Below are positions 63,974 through 64,000 of a stretch of DNA of 64,000 nucleotides, one piece after another. The stretch covers positions 1 to 64,000 of the forward strand of contig NZ_NHSQ01000113.1 in the NCBI RefSeq assembly GCF_016653465.1. The letters run 5' to 3'. This stretch comes from Thiocystis minor (lineage in GTDB: Bacteria; Pseudomonadota; Gammaproteobacteria; Chromatiales; Chromatiaceae). The notes beneath the pieces were generated by a model. It was given only the letters and a program-made list of their open reading frames with translations. It was not told where the DNA came from and searched no databases. Positions within the stretch are counted from its first letter, which is position 1; every line of letters starts with the position of its first letter. The translations under genes were made by a program, and so were the position numbers.

Positions 63974-64000
63974 GTGGCCTCCGGGGCGATGATTCACAGG

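Overview
The window is a GC-rich, densely coded bacterial chromosome segment. It looks like a gammaproteobacterium of the purple-sulfur (Chromatiales) type. That placement is inferred from the rseC-rnfABCDGE-rnfH cluster, a TauE/SafE-universal stress fusion, the cyanophycin gene set, two-subunit pyruvate carboxylase genes and general protein style. No photosynthesis gene, rRNA or tRNA was seen, so the taxonomy is only moderately secure.

Layout. 0-7.5 kb: outer-membrane porin, Na+/Ca2+ exchanger, tatA-tatB (no tatC), an ion-transporter-superfamily permease overlapping a universal stress gene, and a haem-sensing diguanylate cyclase whose 3' end runs into a palindromic repeat cluster. 7.9-14 kb: rseC and the complete rnfABCDGE-H operon (ion-pumping ferredoxin:NAD oxidoreductase). 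14.2-18.2 kb: a giant beta-helix surface protein with an IPTL-type C-terminus. 18.5-19.4 kb: gene debris, namely a broken HNH nuclease and a truncated DUF433/PIN-like toxin-antitoxin pair. 19.4-27.4 kb: TauE-Usp-Usp fusion, a second tatA, apbE (whose family flavinylates RnfD and RnfG), trkA-trkH and an amino-acid permease. 27.5-31.2 kb: the biotin enzyme pair pycB and pycA, split by a four-helix-bundle gene bracketed by inverted arrays of heptamer repeats. 31.6-33.4 kb: DUF47 plus Pit phosphate transport. 33.5-42.8 kb: a cyanophycin cluster (DUF1854 protein, small secreted protein, CapA-like protein, ABC exporter, two CphA-like ligases). 42.9-49.7 kb: a frameshifted spermidine-synthase-like membrane protein and an RND efflux pair. 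49.7-57.5 kb: coiled-coil/nuclease-like gene between direct repeats, uppP, YcgN, TrhP-type U32 protein, ChaN-PDZ protein, a DUF29 gene with an in-frame stop, a hexanucleotide microsatellite and an M1-type peptidase. 57.7-64 kb: accessory region with a DUF1778/GNAT toxin-antitoxin pair, a low-GC DUF262-HNH protein, and a leftward gene set of an FtsZ-like protein, a JAB/MPN metalloprotease-like protein and a DEDDh exonuclease.

The two most interesting signals are these. (1) The two adjacent cyanophycin synthetases have decayed in complementary ways: the first has lost its ATP-grasp core but keeps an intact Mur-ligase P-loop, and the second keeps the ATP-grasp but has lost the P-loop and the Mur C-terminal region. 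They plausibly work as one split enzyme. (2) The right-edge cluster encodes an FtsZ paralogue that appears to have lost the GTP-binding signature, yet keeps the FtsZ C-terminal partner-binding peptide and carries a Tat-like leader, beside a JAB-type protease and an exonuclease. I do not recognise this combination as a named system.

Minor points: several dispersed palindromes (near 5.9, 8.5 and 50.65 kb) and simple-sequence arrays (29.4/29.8 and 55.2 kb) punctuate the gene map. Many long antisense reading frames are shadows of GC-rich genes and were left out.
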